Part shown: positions 8,988 through 17,595 of the stretch, piece after piece
Layout: every line of letters starts with the position of its first letter
Numbering within the stretch: the stretch's first letter is position 1
Position numbers and translations under genes: made by a program
The notes under the pieces: generated by a model
Database searches by the model: none
Told to the model about the DNA's origin: nothing
Seen by the model: the letters and a program-made list of their open reading frames with translations, nothing else
Source of the DNA: JAGQRJ01 sp041402045
Lineage (GTDB): Bacteria > Planctomycetota > J058
DNA: 64,000 nt
Assembly: GCA_041402045.1 (NCBI GenBank)
Contig: JAWKSZ010000035.1
Span: 13,340-77,339, forward strand
Direction of reading: 5' to 3'

Positions 8988-10618
8988 TCCGGCTGAGCGC
9001 GCTCGCGGCCCTCGCCCTGGCCGCCGCCGCCTCCGCCCAGGACGCGGACCCCGGCGGACGGTTCGAGGTCCCGGTGAGCGACCTGCTGCGCAGGTCCGGC
9101 GAGCCGGTGCAGGGCGTCGGGTTCGACCCCGACGGCGCCGTCCGGGCGCGCGGCGCGGTCCTCTCCTTCGGCGACCCGCCGTCGGGAGGCGAGCTGTATC
9201 ACCCCTACGCCCTGGAGGTCGCGTTGACCCGCCTGCTGGGGTTCGACGCGGCGAGCGTCGAGGTCGACTCCGAGCGCGGGGTGTTGCGCGCGCAGACCAG
9301 CGCCGGAGGGCGGCAGCGACTCGAGCGCCAGCTCGCCTGGCTCCGGGCCGTGGAGGCCGCCCGGCATGCGCTGCGCCTCGAGGCCTACCTCCTGCCGGAG
9401 GTCCCCGCGGGGGTTCGGGCTGGGCTGGCCCTCGACGACGCCGCGCGGGAGGCGCTCGCCGCGGAGCGGCCCTGGCTGCGCCTCGAGCTGGCGCTCACCG
9501 ACGGCGTGGCGCAGGAGGCCTGCGCCCTCGTGCGCGAGCGGACCTTCCTCGCCGACTACGAGGTGAACCAGACCGGCGCGGTCCCCGTGCTGAACCCCGT
9601 GCAGGGCGTGTTCCGCGAGGGGCTGTGGGTGCGCGCCGCGATCTCCCGCGAGCCCCAGGGCGAGCGCAGGGTGTTGGTCTACGAGCTCGGCGCGGCGCTC
9701 CTCGAAGGCACGACCGCCGGCGGCTATCGGGCCGGGTTGCCCCTGACCCTCCCCACCTGGTCGGCCCTCGACGCGCGCGGCAGCTTCGGCTGGGCGGGGG
9801 CGGCGCAGGTCCCGCTGGTGGTCGCCCAGGATCCGGCGTGCGCCGGCGGCCGCGCGCTGGTGGTCGTGGCCAGCCTCGCGCCCGGGCCGGCGTGTCCTCC
9901 GCCGCCGGACCCCGCGGTGGTCCTCCGGCGCCACGCCTGGGGCGCGCTGGATCGCAGGTGCCTCCCGGACTACCACGCGGAGGGGCTCGGGGTGGACGCC
10001 GAGCGCCGCACCCGGATCCTCGACGCGCTGGACGGCGCCGTCGGCGCCGAGCGCTGGAGCGACGAGAGCTTCGCGGAGTCGACGGACACGGGCCTGGTCG
10101 TGTGCCAGACCCAGGCGGTGCAGGAGCAGCTCGCGCGCGCGCTGCAACGCTACGCGCGCAGCCGCTCCGTGGGGCACACCCTGGTCCTCGAAGGCGCCCC
10201 GGGGACCGTGCGCCTGGGGGTCTCCGCGGTCGCCGCCGACCCGGTCGAGATCGGCTGGCGCCGCCTGCGCCGCGTGCTCGAGGGGATCGAGCGGTCGGCG
10301 GGGCCGGTGAGCGTGCGCTTCGAGGACCCGGGAGAGGACCCCGTGGTCGGGGCCCGGGTCCACGGCACCCGCGTGAGCCTCAGCGCCCACACCCTGACCG
10401 GCCTCCAGACCGAGCTCGGCCTGGAGCGCGAGACCCTGGGGGAGGGCGAGCGCCAACGGACGACGCCCTGGGGGACCCTCACCTGGCCCGAGCCCGGACC
10501 GCGGTGGGCCGTGCGCGCGCGGGTGCGGGCGACCGGAGCTCCCGTGGTCGCCGCCGAGCTCCGTCCGCTGGGCGGCGAGCCGGTGCGCGTGACCCTCGAC
10601 ACCCAGGAGGCCCCATGA
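8984..10618 (+). CDS. Secreted protein, second paralogue, secretin N-domain-like
   Basis: The start is GTG in a GTGA overlap with the previous stop, giving 544 residues with an alanine-rich signal peptide (cleavage near SAQD). Residues about 75-130 (ALTRLLGFDAASVEVD...RLERQLAWLRAVE) look like the ring-building N-domain of secretins. DYEVNQTGAVPV at 191-202 is the signature shared with its neighbour. The rest is a beta-rich region with no family that I can name. The tight overlaps on both sides indicate one translationally coupled operon of three exported proteins, perhaps subunits of one envelope assembly. I infer the secretin relation only from short motifs. Confidence 0.72.
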   Translation: MIRLSALAALALAAAASAQDADPGGRFEVPVSDLLRRSGEPVQGVGFDPDGAVRARGAVLSFGDPPSGGELYHPYALEVALTRLLGFDAASVEVDSERGVLRAQTSAGGRQRLERQLAWLRAVEAARHALRLEAYLLPEVPAGVRAGLALDDAAREALAAERPWLRLELALTDGVAQEACALVRERTFLADYEVNQTGAVPVLNPVQGVFREGLWVRAAISREPQGERRVLVYELGAALLEGTTAGGYRAGLPLTLPTWSALDARGSFGWAGAAQVPLVVAQDPACAGGRALVVVASLAPGPACPPPPDPAVVLRRHAWGALDRRCLPDYHAEGLGVDAERRTRILDALDGAVGAERWSDESFAESTDTGLVVCQTQAVQEQLARALQRYARSRSVGHTLVLEGAPGTVRLGVSAVAADPVEIGWRRLRRVLEGIERSAGPVSVRFEDPGEDPVVGARVHGTRVSLSAHTLTGLQTELGLERETLGEGERQRTTPWGTLTWPEPGPRWAVRARVRATGAPVVAAELRPLGGEPVRVTLDTQEAP

Positions 10619-12197
10619 CCTTGCGCACCGCCCTCGCGGCCCTCCTGTGCTGCGCCGGCTCCCTCGGCGCGCAGGACGCGGAGGCGTCCCGCTCCTACGA
10701 GCTCCTGCTGCCGGTGCTCGAGGACCCGGGCTCCCGAGCCGACGGCGCCGGGGGCGCGGCGGCGTCCCCGCCCGGGGTGGGCGGGGTCCTGCTCCTGGAA
10801 GACGAGGAGGCGGTGACGCAGCCCTTGCTGCGCGCCCTCCTGGAGCGCGCGCTGGGCGAGCGCGCGCCGCGAGGGCTGCACGTCCTGCTCCACGAGCGGG
10901 GCGGGCCGGCCGTGATCGAGGCCACCGGCGACGCCGGGCAGCTCGCGGCCCTCGAGGCCGCGCTCCCCGAAGGTGCAGCGTCAAAGCTCGACGCCATGCT
11001 CCTGAGCTCGAGCTGAGGGTGCTCGAGCACGTCGGCGACGACCCCCCGCGGGAGGCCGCGCGCCTCCCGCTGCGGGTGATCGAGGGCCAGCAGGCGAGCG
11101 CCGCCCTCTACCGGGCCGACGACTGGCTGAGCTTCGGGATCGACCACACCGGGGCCTTCCCCCGGGTGCGGGCGGAGCCCCGCACCTACAACTCGGGGGT
11201 GTTCCTCGAGGTCGACGCGCGCCGGACGGCGGGGGACCGCGTGCTGACCCTCGTCCGCGCCCGGCGCGTCTCCCGCGAGCCGTCGGAGGCGTTGGCCTGG
11301 GAAGGGCTGGGGGCGCTCGAGCTGCCGCGCGGTGAGGACCACGACGTGTGGACCGCGCTCTACCTCCGGCCGGGGGCGCCCGCGCGCGTCGCGACCCTCC
11401 CCTGGGGGGATCGCCAGCTCTCGCTGGAGCTGCGGCTCGCCGCGCCGACGGCCGCGCCGGCGCTGCCCGTGCGCTGCTGCACCAGCCCCTGGTGGGATCC
11501 CGAGGCGAGCCTGCACTGGAGCGACGAGCTCTCGGCGGGCGAGCGACCGCGCCGTCCAGGGTCGAGCAGCTTCGCCTTCGAGGACGAGGACGAGCGGCCC
11601 GCGTTGTTCCCGATCAACCTCTGCGATCCGGCTTGGACCCCCGTCCGCGGCTGGGTGGTCCCGGCCGACCTGGCCCAGGCGCGCGCGGTGGAGGCGCTGC
11701 TCGGCGCCTGGGAGGACTCCCACGGAATGCGCACGGTGGAGCTGGCCTGGGGTCGGCCGGCCGAGGCGTCGGGGTCGGAGCCGCCGCTCCGCGAGAGCGC
11801 GCGGGTGAGCGTCGTGTGCGTGAGCGGGGTGTGGACGCGGGTCCCGGTCGGGCGCGAGCGCAGCCGCGTCCAGGGCGTGTGGAGCTCGATCGCCGGCCCC
11901 GAGGGCGAGCCGCCGCGCCGGGCCGACGCCCCGCTCTACGGGCGGGCGTTCGCGGGCTGGGAGGCGCTGATCCGCCCCGCGCGCGCGGGGTGCCTGGACC
12001 TGGCCTGGAGCCTGCGCGGCCCCGCGGAGCGCGAGGCCCTGGCCCTCGAGGCGGGGCGCGTGACCCTCGACCGGGCCTGGAGCTGGCAGGGCGAAGCGAC
12101 CCTGGACCTGGCGGGGGCGGGCTGGACCCTGGTGGCGGAGGCGCCGGGGCCCGACGGGGAGCCGCGCGCGCTCTACGCCCGGGCTCAGAACCCGTAG
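10615..12197 (+). pseudogene. Third secreted paralogue, interrupted by a frameshift near 10,975
   Basis: The ATG overlaps the previous stop as ATGA and starts a clear signal peptide (MTLRTALAALLCC...GAQD). This frame stops at 11016 after SKLDAMLLSSS. The paralogue-like sequence resumes in the next frame as RRHAPELELRVLEHV, which aligns with ARHALRLEAYLLPEV of the gene before, and runs to the stop at 12197. Joined, the product would be about 525 residues. A single indel in or near GAAGGTGCAGCGTCAAAG would explain the break. It could be true inactivation, an assembly error or, less likely, programmed frameshifting. The 3' end overlaps the convergent barrel gene by 13 nt. Confidence 0.65.
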
Positions 12198-13993
12198 CGG
12201 ACGGCGAAGCCCAGGAAGTAGAGCGGATCGATCTCGCTCGCGGCGCGGCGGACCTCGACGCTGCCGTAGCCGCGCAGGCTCACCCGGTCGGTGGCCCGGA
12301 TCCAGGTGCCCAGGCGCAGGCCGAAGCGCGAGTCGCCGGCCGCGATCGAGGGCACCGAGGTGCGGTAGTAGATCGAGCCGTCGAAGTCGACGGTCTCCCC
12401 GAACCAGGCGTAGGTGAACGAGACGTAGGGGTCGGAGACGTGCCGGGTGATCCCGTCGCCGCGCAGGCGGTGGCGGAAGGCGAACTGGAACGTGATCCGG
12501 TCCTCCGCGATCAGCCCGTCCTTGCTGAAGGTCAGCACCCCGCCGTAGACGTCCCGGCTCTCGGGGGCGGTCAGGACCTCGCCGCGGAGCCCCAGGCGCA
12601 CGCCGGCGCTGAAGCGGAGGTTGAGCGCCGTCCACAGGTTTCGCCGCTCGTCGTGGTCGAGGAAGGGCGCGATCAGGGGGTCGAGGTCGCTCGCGCCGCG
12701 GATCAGGCGCGGGCGCGCGAGCAGGTCGCCGGAGTAGGCCGGGCGCCGCTCGCGGAAGCCGGCCTCGATCCGGACAGCGCTCGAGAGCTGGGCGTAGACC
12801 GAGAGCATGCCGGTGGTCAGCCGGGTCTTCTGCTTGTCGCGCAGCTGGTCGAACAGGTCGAGCACCAACGAGCCGCGCGCGCCCACGGAGCCGTAGCGCA
12901 CGTCCATGTTGGCTTCGAGGAAGTCGCGCTCGCCCTCCCCGCGGAACCGCTCCTGGGCCCCCACGATCGAGAGCTGGATCGCGCCGGAGTGCGGGAAGGA
13001 CTTCGAGAAGCGGATCCCGCCGCCGTAGATCACCGAGTCGTAGTCCTGGATCTGCGGGTTGGGGCTGACCGCCGCGCCGGCGAAGCCGAACCCGATCACG
13101 GGCCCCATGCGGATCCCGAAGCGCGCGCCGTCGACGATCCCCGCCTCGACCGAGCCGGGGATCGTGGAGCGCCCGATCGCGAACTCGAAGCGGTCGCTGA
13201 GGCTGTGGATCGCGCCCTCGGGGGCGGCGTCGATCTCGAGCACCGCCGCGGAGAAGCGCGCGATCGGGCGCTCCTCGTTGTGGCCGGTCCAGTCGTCGAC
13301 CCCGTCGAAGGGCTTGCGCAGCATGCCGTAGAAGAAGAAGCGCGCGCGGTCGTTGCCTCCCAGGCGCGAGACCTCGAGGCTCAGCCGGGCGAAGGGGGTC
13401 ACGCGGTTGATCCCGACCTCGCTGTCGAAGGCGGAGTCGACGCCGACCTCCACGTGGCCGCGGACCACGTTCGCGAGCTGGACCTCCTCCTCGGGCTCTT
13501 CGCCGGCGGTCGGCGGCGGCGGCGGCGGGGCGTCCTCGCCCGCGGCGAGCTCCGCGTCCTCGCGGCGGTTGTTCCCGCGCACGAAGGGCACCGGCTCGCG
13601 CTTGGGCAGGGGCTGGGAGCGGAACGCGCGCAGGGTGATCACCTTGCGCCGGATCTGAATGTCCTCCGGCGGCGGCGGCGGCGGCTCGCGCTCGGGCGGC
13701 GGGGTCATGTTCAGGGTCAGGGTGACCGCGTCGCCGCGGGCCAGGCCCGCCTCGCCGGCCTCGACCACGAGGAACTGGGTCGAGATCGCGACGACCACCG
13801 AGGCCACCTTGGGGGCGTCCTTGGTGCCGACCTCGACCTGGGTCCCGACCTCGACCTTCAGCGGGCGGTCGAGCTCGACGTAGACCCGCTTGCCGCGCAC
13901 CGAGGCGACCTTGCCCTGGATCTCGAGGGCGCCGGCGCTCCCCACGAGGAGCAGGCTCAGGAGCAGTGCGAGGAGGAGGCCGCGCTGGCTCAT
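12185..13993 (-). CDS. Outer-membrane beta-barrel protein paired with the decahaem cytochrome
   Basis: The 602-residue protein has a signal peptide (LLLALLLSLLLVGSAGA). A small SH3-like N-domain follows (KVASVRGKRVYVELD...), then a Pro-rich linker with PPPPPP runs, and then about 430 residues of alternating strands with regular turns. It ends RYGF, and a terminal Phe is the usual recognition signal for outer-membrane barrel insertion. It starts in a 4-nt overlap with the multihaem cytochrome upstream, so the two are made together. This order (decahaem plus barrel) is that of porin-cytochrome conduits such as MtrA/MtrB. Sequence identity to MtrB is not visible to me; the role is inference from architecture and coupling. 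An ordinary porin is the alternative. Confidence 0.7.
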   Translation of the reverse strand: MSQRGLLLALLLSLLLVGSAGALEIQGKVASVRGKRVYVELDRPLKVEVGTQVEVGTKDAPKVASVVVAISTQFLVVEAGEAGLARGDAVTLTLNMTPPPEREPPPPPPEDIQIRRKVITLRAFRSQPLPKREPVPFVRGNNRREDAELAAGEDAPPPPPPTAGEEPEEEVQLANVVRGHVEVGVDSAFDSEVGINRVTPFARLSLEVSRLGGNDRARFFFYGMLRKPFDGVDDWTGHNEERPIARFSAAVLEIDAAPEGAIHSLSDRFEFAIGRSTIPGSVEAGIVDGARFGIRMGPVIGFGFAGAAVSPNPQIQDYDSVIYGGGIRFSKSFPHSGAIQLSIVGAQERFRGEGERDFLEANMDVRYGSVGARGSLVLDLFDQLRDKQKTRLTTGMLSVYAQLSSAVRIEAGFRERRPAYSGDLLARPRLIRGASDLDPLIAPFLDHDERRNLWTALNLRFSAGVRLGLRGEVLTAPESRDVYGGVLTFSKDGLIAEDRITFQFAFRHRLRGDGITRHVSDPYVSFTYAWFGETVDFDGSIYYRTSVPSIAAGDSRFGLRLGTWIRATDRVSLRGYGSVEVRRAASEIDPLYFLGFAVRYGF

Positions 13994-14901
13994 TGCCCGG
14001 TCATTCCGTCGATATCCCAGGTAATGAAGTCGATCGCGGCCTGGGTGTGGCAGCCGGCGATCCCGCAGGTCGGCGGGAAGTTCTGGTGGTCGGGGATCCC
14101 GGCCGGGTTCTGCTGGCTGAGGGCGTTGGCCAGGGCGAAGTCGTCCTGGTGGCAGTCGAGGCAGCGGTCGCCGCCCTGGGAGAGCCCGGCGAAGACCGTC
14201 GCGGTGTGGCAGTCGCCGCAGCGCACCTGGGCGTGTCGCCCGGCGAGGACGTAGCTCTGGTGAATGTAGGTCGCCCCGCGGAAGGTGAGGGTCGAGTGGC
14301 AGTTGCCGCACACGAAGAACCCGGCGGCCTGGTGGTTCGGCTGCGCTGCGCGCAGCTCCTGGGCGTGGCAGGCCGTGCACTCGGTCTGGATCAGGGCCGC
14401 GGGCTCGCCCCGGCGTTGGCGGTGGCAGGCCTCGCACTCAATGCTCGCGTGGGCGCCGGTGAGGGGGAAGCGCGTGCGCTCGTGGAAGGCGAAGTTGCGC
14501 GGGACCTGCCAGTGCCGCTCGTTGTGGCACTCCTCGCAGCTCACGGTGTTGAAGCCGGCGTGGGGGTCGTGGTGGCAGGAGCTGCAGCTCGAGCTCAGGG
14601 ACTGGAGCCCGGCGCGGTGGCAGCCCTCGCAGGCCACGCTCGCGTGGGCGCCGTTGAGCGCGAAGCCGGTCTCGGTGTGATCGAAGGTGTCGTCGTCCGG
14701 ATCGCGGATCACCCACCAGTCGGCTTCGACGTGGCAGCGCTCGCAGGCGTCGGGGCGCTCCCACAGCGGCGCCAGCGTCTCGGCCGGCTCCTCCGCCGGA
14801 GGATCCTGGGCCTGAGCCAGGCCACCGCGCACGCTGTAGCCCAGGCAGCTCAGCGCGACGGTGAAACACAAGAGCGGAGTCCAGGCGCGTAGGCTCACCA
14901 C
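13990..14901 (-). CDS. Periplasmic multihaem c-type cytochrome, about ten haems
   Basis: The 303-residue protein has a signal peptide and nine CxxCH haem motifs (starting at residues 53, 91, 106, 122, 156, 175, 198, 228 and 247) plus one CGIAGCH (279-285), a CX4CH form. Repeats of F(A/D)H...F.L.GAHAS..C..CH match the cytochrome c3/c7-like CxxCH family. Ten haems in about 300 residues is the size of MtrA. The start is one of two consecutive GTG codons after a GAGGG sequence. The stop overlaps the barrel gene start. It should carry electrons through the periplasm, possibly through the barrel; that last step is inferred. Confidence 0.85.
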   Translation of the reverse strand: MVSLRAWTPLLCFTVALSCLGYSVRGGLAQAQDPPAEEPAETLAPLWERPDACERCHVEADWWVIRDPDDDTFDHTETGFALNGAHASVACEGCHRAGLQSLSSSCSSCHHDPHAGFNTVSCEECHNERHWQVPRNFAFHERTRFPLTGAHASIECEACHRQRRGEPAALIQTECTACHAQELRAAQPNHQAAGFFVCGNCHSTLTFRGATYIHQSYVLAGRHAQVRCGDCHTATVFAGLSQGGDRCLDCHQDDFALANALSQQNPAGIPDHQNFPPTCGIAGCHTQAAIDFITWDIDGMTGQ

Positions 14902-15386
14902 GCCCTCATTGAAGCATTCCGCCTGGGCAAAAGCACGGCGGGCCGGGGTCCGAGGTCCTTACACTCGCGCGCCCCCACGGGGCCCTAGTATTAAGGTCGC
15001 CCGCTCTACCGGACCCGAGACATGCAAGGGGTTACGTCGCGCCGCTGGCGGTGGACCCGGGGCGGGTCATCGCCCGCCGGGAACGCCGTTCACTGGCGTA
15101 AGTCGCGCAGCCCAGAGCTCCAGGCGCACGACTGTTGCCCTTTGGACCTCTTTAAGTCCTATACCTTCGTGAGATTGCGAGATCTGGGAGCCCCAGGCGG
15201 GCACTCCGCGCACATTGTTCATGGCAAGCGGTTCACGATCGTGCCAGCGAACCGGACCATCCCAGGCCAGTCACGGGTGGATCGTCATTTAAGTGTAACG
15301 AAGGGGTTTGGCCGGGCCGTTGCAATAGGGCTCATTGGTCTTGGGGATCAGGGACCCCAAAGAGGACCGAACCGGGAAGGTGCAAA
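14902..15386. other. Divergent intergenic region between cytochrome and haem lipoprotein
   Basis: This 485-bp stretch separates the divergent cytochrome and lipoprotein genes and has lower GC than its surroundings. It contains no convincing gene. A small inverted repeat (TTGGGG...CCCCAA, about 15339-15359) lies shortly before the lipoprotein ribosome-binding site, GGAAGG. It presumably holds both promoters and a long leader, but I recognise no known riboswitch. Confidence 0.4.
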
Positions 15387-17204
15387 ATGAACAGCAAGAC
15401 TCTGACTCTTACTTTGACTGCGGCGGTGATCTCCGCCATTGGCGTGGGCTGCTCCGGCGGCTCCGGCGGCGGCGGCCGTAGCGGGACCACGACTCCCCCG
15501 GTGACCGGCAACGGCACCGTGACCAGCAGCCTGCCCACGGTGCAGCGCGCGGCGACCTACGCCTTCAACGAGTATCAACTCAACAACGTCGTCGGCGCGG
15601 GCCGCGTGATCGCGGTGGGCGTCGCCCCCAACGCCACCGACACCCTCGTGGTCTCGGCGCCTCTCAACGAGATCGAGCGCCTGGACGCCAACGGCCTGAC
15701 CACCGAGGACTCCTTCTTCACCCCGCCCAGCAGCATCGCCGCCTACGACACGGCCACCTTCGTGGCCCTGGCCGACTGGAGCTCGGCCGGCGCGGGCGAC
15801 ATCTTCGTGCGTCAGGGGACCCGCTACTCGCTGTTCCTCGACACCCCCCAGTCGGAGGCCTACGTGGCCTCGATCGAGAGCGACGTGTTCGCGCTGACCG
15901 GCGGTCAGGGTGAGCAGGGCGAGGTCATGCAGCTCGACCCCGTGTCGTTCTCCTTCCAGAGCGTGGCCTCGCTCGGGAGCGCGATCCCGACCTCGATCGC
16001 CCGCAAGGACGGCGTGCTCTACGTCGGCGGCACCTCGAACCAGGCGGGCGGCGGCGCTGCCCAGCTGTTCCGCGTGCTCGGCGGCGCGGTCGAGGCGGTC
16101 CAGATCCCCGGCGCCGGCGGCGCCCGTCAGCAGGTCACCAGCATGCTGAGCGTGGCCCCCGCGGTCAGCGGCTCGACCACCGGCACCGGCAGCGGCACGA
16201 CCGCGGGCACCGGCAGCAGCACCGGCGACATTCTGCTCCTGGCGATCGCGACCTACGACGGCACCGGCCGTCCGCTCAACGGCTTCGTCGCCGCGACCAA
16301 CGGCAAGGACTGGGAGACCGTGATCAGCCTCCCCAACGCCGCTCCGACCAGCCTGGCCTTCATTGACAACACCGTCTACGTCGGCAGCTCGGACGGCAGC
16401 GTCCAGTTCCGCGCGGCGGACGGCTCCTGGATGGACGAGCCCGGCCTGCCCGCCAACGACGGCGTGTTCTCGCTCCTGGTCCGCGACCACCAGAACCTCA
16501 TGATCGGCGCCCGCGGCGCGAACGGTGCCCTCCTGATCCAGCGCGTGAGCGACGCCACCGCGCCCCCGCCGCCCAACGGTGGCAAGAAGGTCTACGCCGA
16601 CGTCAAGGCGATCTTCGCGGCCAAGTGCGACGCCTGCCACCTGAACACCGCGATCGTGGGCACCAGCATGCTGCTCGACGGCAACGACGACGCCGCGGAC
16701 CACGCGATCGTGACCGCCCTGGTCGACATGACCACCCCCAGCAACTCGACCCTGCTGGTCAAGGGCACCGGCGGCATGAGCCACACCGGCGGCAGCCCGC
16801 TGACCGTCGGCGGCGCGGACTACACCACGATCACCACCTGGATCACCGACGGCGCGCTGCTCACCGCTCCGACCGCTCCCGGCCCGATCGGCCCCGCCCC
16901 GACCCCCAAGCTCGGCTACGTCCAGGACGTCAAGCCGCTGATCATGCAGGCCGGCTGCGCCAACGCGGGCTGCCACAACTCGACCAGCGCTCGCGCCCTC
17001 AAGTTCTCGGCCGGCCTGAACGACAACAACGCCGACCGGCTCTCGATCCTGGCCCACGTGACCGTGGCCAACCCGGCGGGCAGCGCCTTTATCATGCGCC
17101 CCTCGGGCCAGAACCACCCGGTCAGCCCCTGGCCGAACGGCTCGACCCAGCAGACCACCGTGATCCAGTGGATCAACGACGGGACCCTGCTGAACGGGCA
17201 ATAA
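15387..17204 (+). CDS. Surface lipoprotein with two c-type haem modules
   Basis: The 605-residue protein has a lipoprotein signal (lipobox IGVGC) and a Gly/Ser/Thr-rich spacer. A propeller-like region of repeated strands follows (VFALTGGQGEQGEV, VLYVGGTSNQ, VYVGSSDGS). At the C-terminus are two haem modules: CDACH at 414-418 and CANAGCH at 524-530 (CX4CH). Each module is followed by a ...LLVKGTGGMSHTGG...-like or WINDGTLL stretch, as in cytochrome domains of lipoproteins from environmental bacteria. GGAAGG precedes the ATG. It is divergent from the decahaem/barrel pair, and a damaged paralogue lies downstream. A surface electron-accepting role is plausible but inferred. Confidence 0.75.
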   Translation: MNSKTLTLTLTAAVISAIGVGCSGGSGGGGRSGTTTPPVTGNGTVTSSLPTVQRAATYAFNEYQLNNVVGAGRVIAVGVAPNATDTLVVSAPLNEIERLDANGLTTEDSFFTPPSSIAAYDTATFVALADWSSAGAGDIFVRQGTRYSLFLDTPQSEAYVASIESDVFALTGGQGEQGEVMQLDPVSFSFQSVASLGSAIPTSIARKDGVLYVGGTSNQAGGGAAQLFRVLGGAVEAVQIPGAGGARQQVTSMLSVAPAVSGSTTGTGSGTTAGTGSSTGDILLLAIATYDGTGRPLNGFVAATNGKDWETVISLPNAAPTSLAFIDNTVYVGSSDGSVQFRAADGSWMDEPGLPANDGVFSLLVRDHQNLMIGARGANGALLIQRVSDATAPPPPNGGKKVYADVKAIFAAKCDACHLNTAIVGTSMLLDGNDDAADHAIVTALVDMTTPSNSTLLVKGTGGMSHTGGSPLTVGGADYTTITTWITDGALLTAPTAPGPIGPAPTPKLGYVQDVKPLIMQAGCANAGCHNSTSARALKFSAGLNDNNADRLSILAHVTVANPAGSAFIMRPSGQNHPVSPWPNGSTQQTTVIQWINDGTLLNGQ

Positions 17205-17212
17205 CCTTCCCC

Positions 17213-17244
17213 GGCCCGGGGGTCGTCCTCCCGGGCCACGTTTT
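17213..17244 (+). terminator. Rho-independent terminator
   Basis: The stem GGCCCGGG/CCCGGGCC has a 9-nt loop and is followed by ACGTTTT, starting 8 nt after the stop of the haem lipoprotein. It is the clearest intrinsic terminator in the window. Confidence 0.75.
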
Positions 17245-17257
17245 GCACCCGATCCCG

Positions 17258-17292
17258 AGCACGCGCGCGTGAGTCCCTCACGCGCGCGTGCT
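17258..17292. repeat. Perfect 16-bp palindromic hairpin with 3-nt loop
   Basis: AGCACGCGCGCGTGAG, loop TCC, then its exact reverse complement. It sits 13 nt after the lipoprotein terminator and may act as a second, bidirectional stop for transcription or as a protein-binding site. Its G-C/C-G alternation could also form Z-DNA. Confidence 0.6.
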
Positions 17293-17355
17293 GCTTGGTT
17301 GGTTCTCGAGACCGCGCCTTTGCCCCTTGGCTTCCTGAGCCGGAAGAAGGAATGG

Positions 17356-17394
17356 AACCGCCAAGACGCCAAGAACGCCAAGGCTCCGCCCTGG
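17356..17394. repeat. Copy A of the dispersed AACRCSRAG...GCTCCGC repeat family
   Basis: AACCGCCAAGACGCCAAG with a third AACGCCAAG copy runs straight into GCTCCGCCCTGG. The 9-nt period and the closing GCTCCGC link it to the elements near 19.6, 40.8, 41.0 and 62.5 kb. Confidence 0.5.
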
Positions 17395-17595
17395 CGGCCT
17401 CTTCTACCTCAGCTCCTGGGTGTCGCTCGGCGGACCCGATCCGTTCCACATTTGGGTGCAACGTGCACGACGTGCACGGGGCTTTCTGGGGCAGGTGAGA
17501 ACTGTGGGCGGGGTTGCGATGACGACGGACGTGAGCAAAGGGCTTGTGCTTGGAGACCCAGTTGCAAGGACGTAGATCGTTCTTGGAGGTTGACG

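Noticed and set aside
14902..15386. Possible riboswitch in the long leader of the haem lipoprotein
   Set aside because: The region is long and less GC-rich, but I could not fit any known aptamer core; only small inverted repeats are visible.
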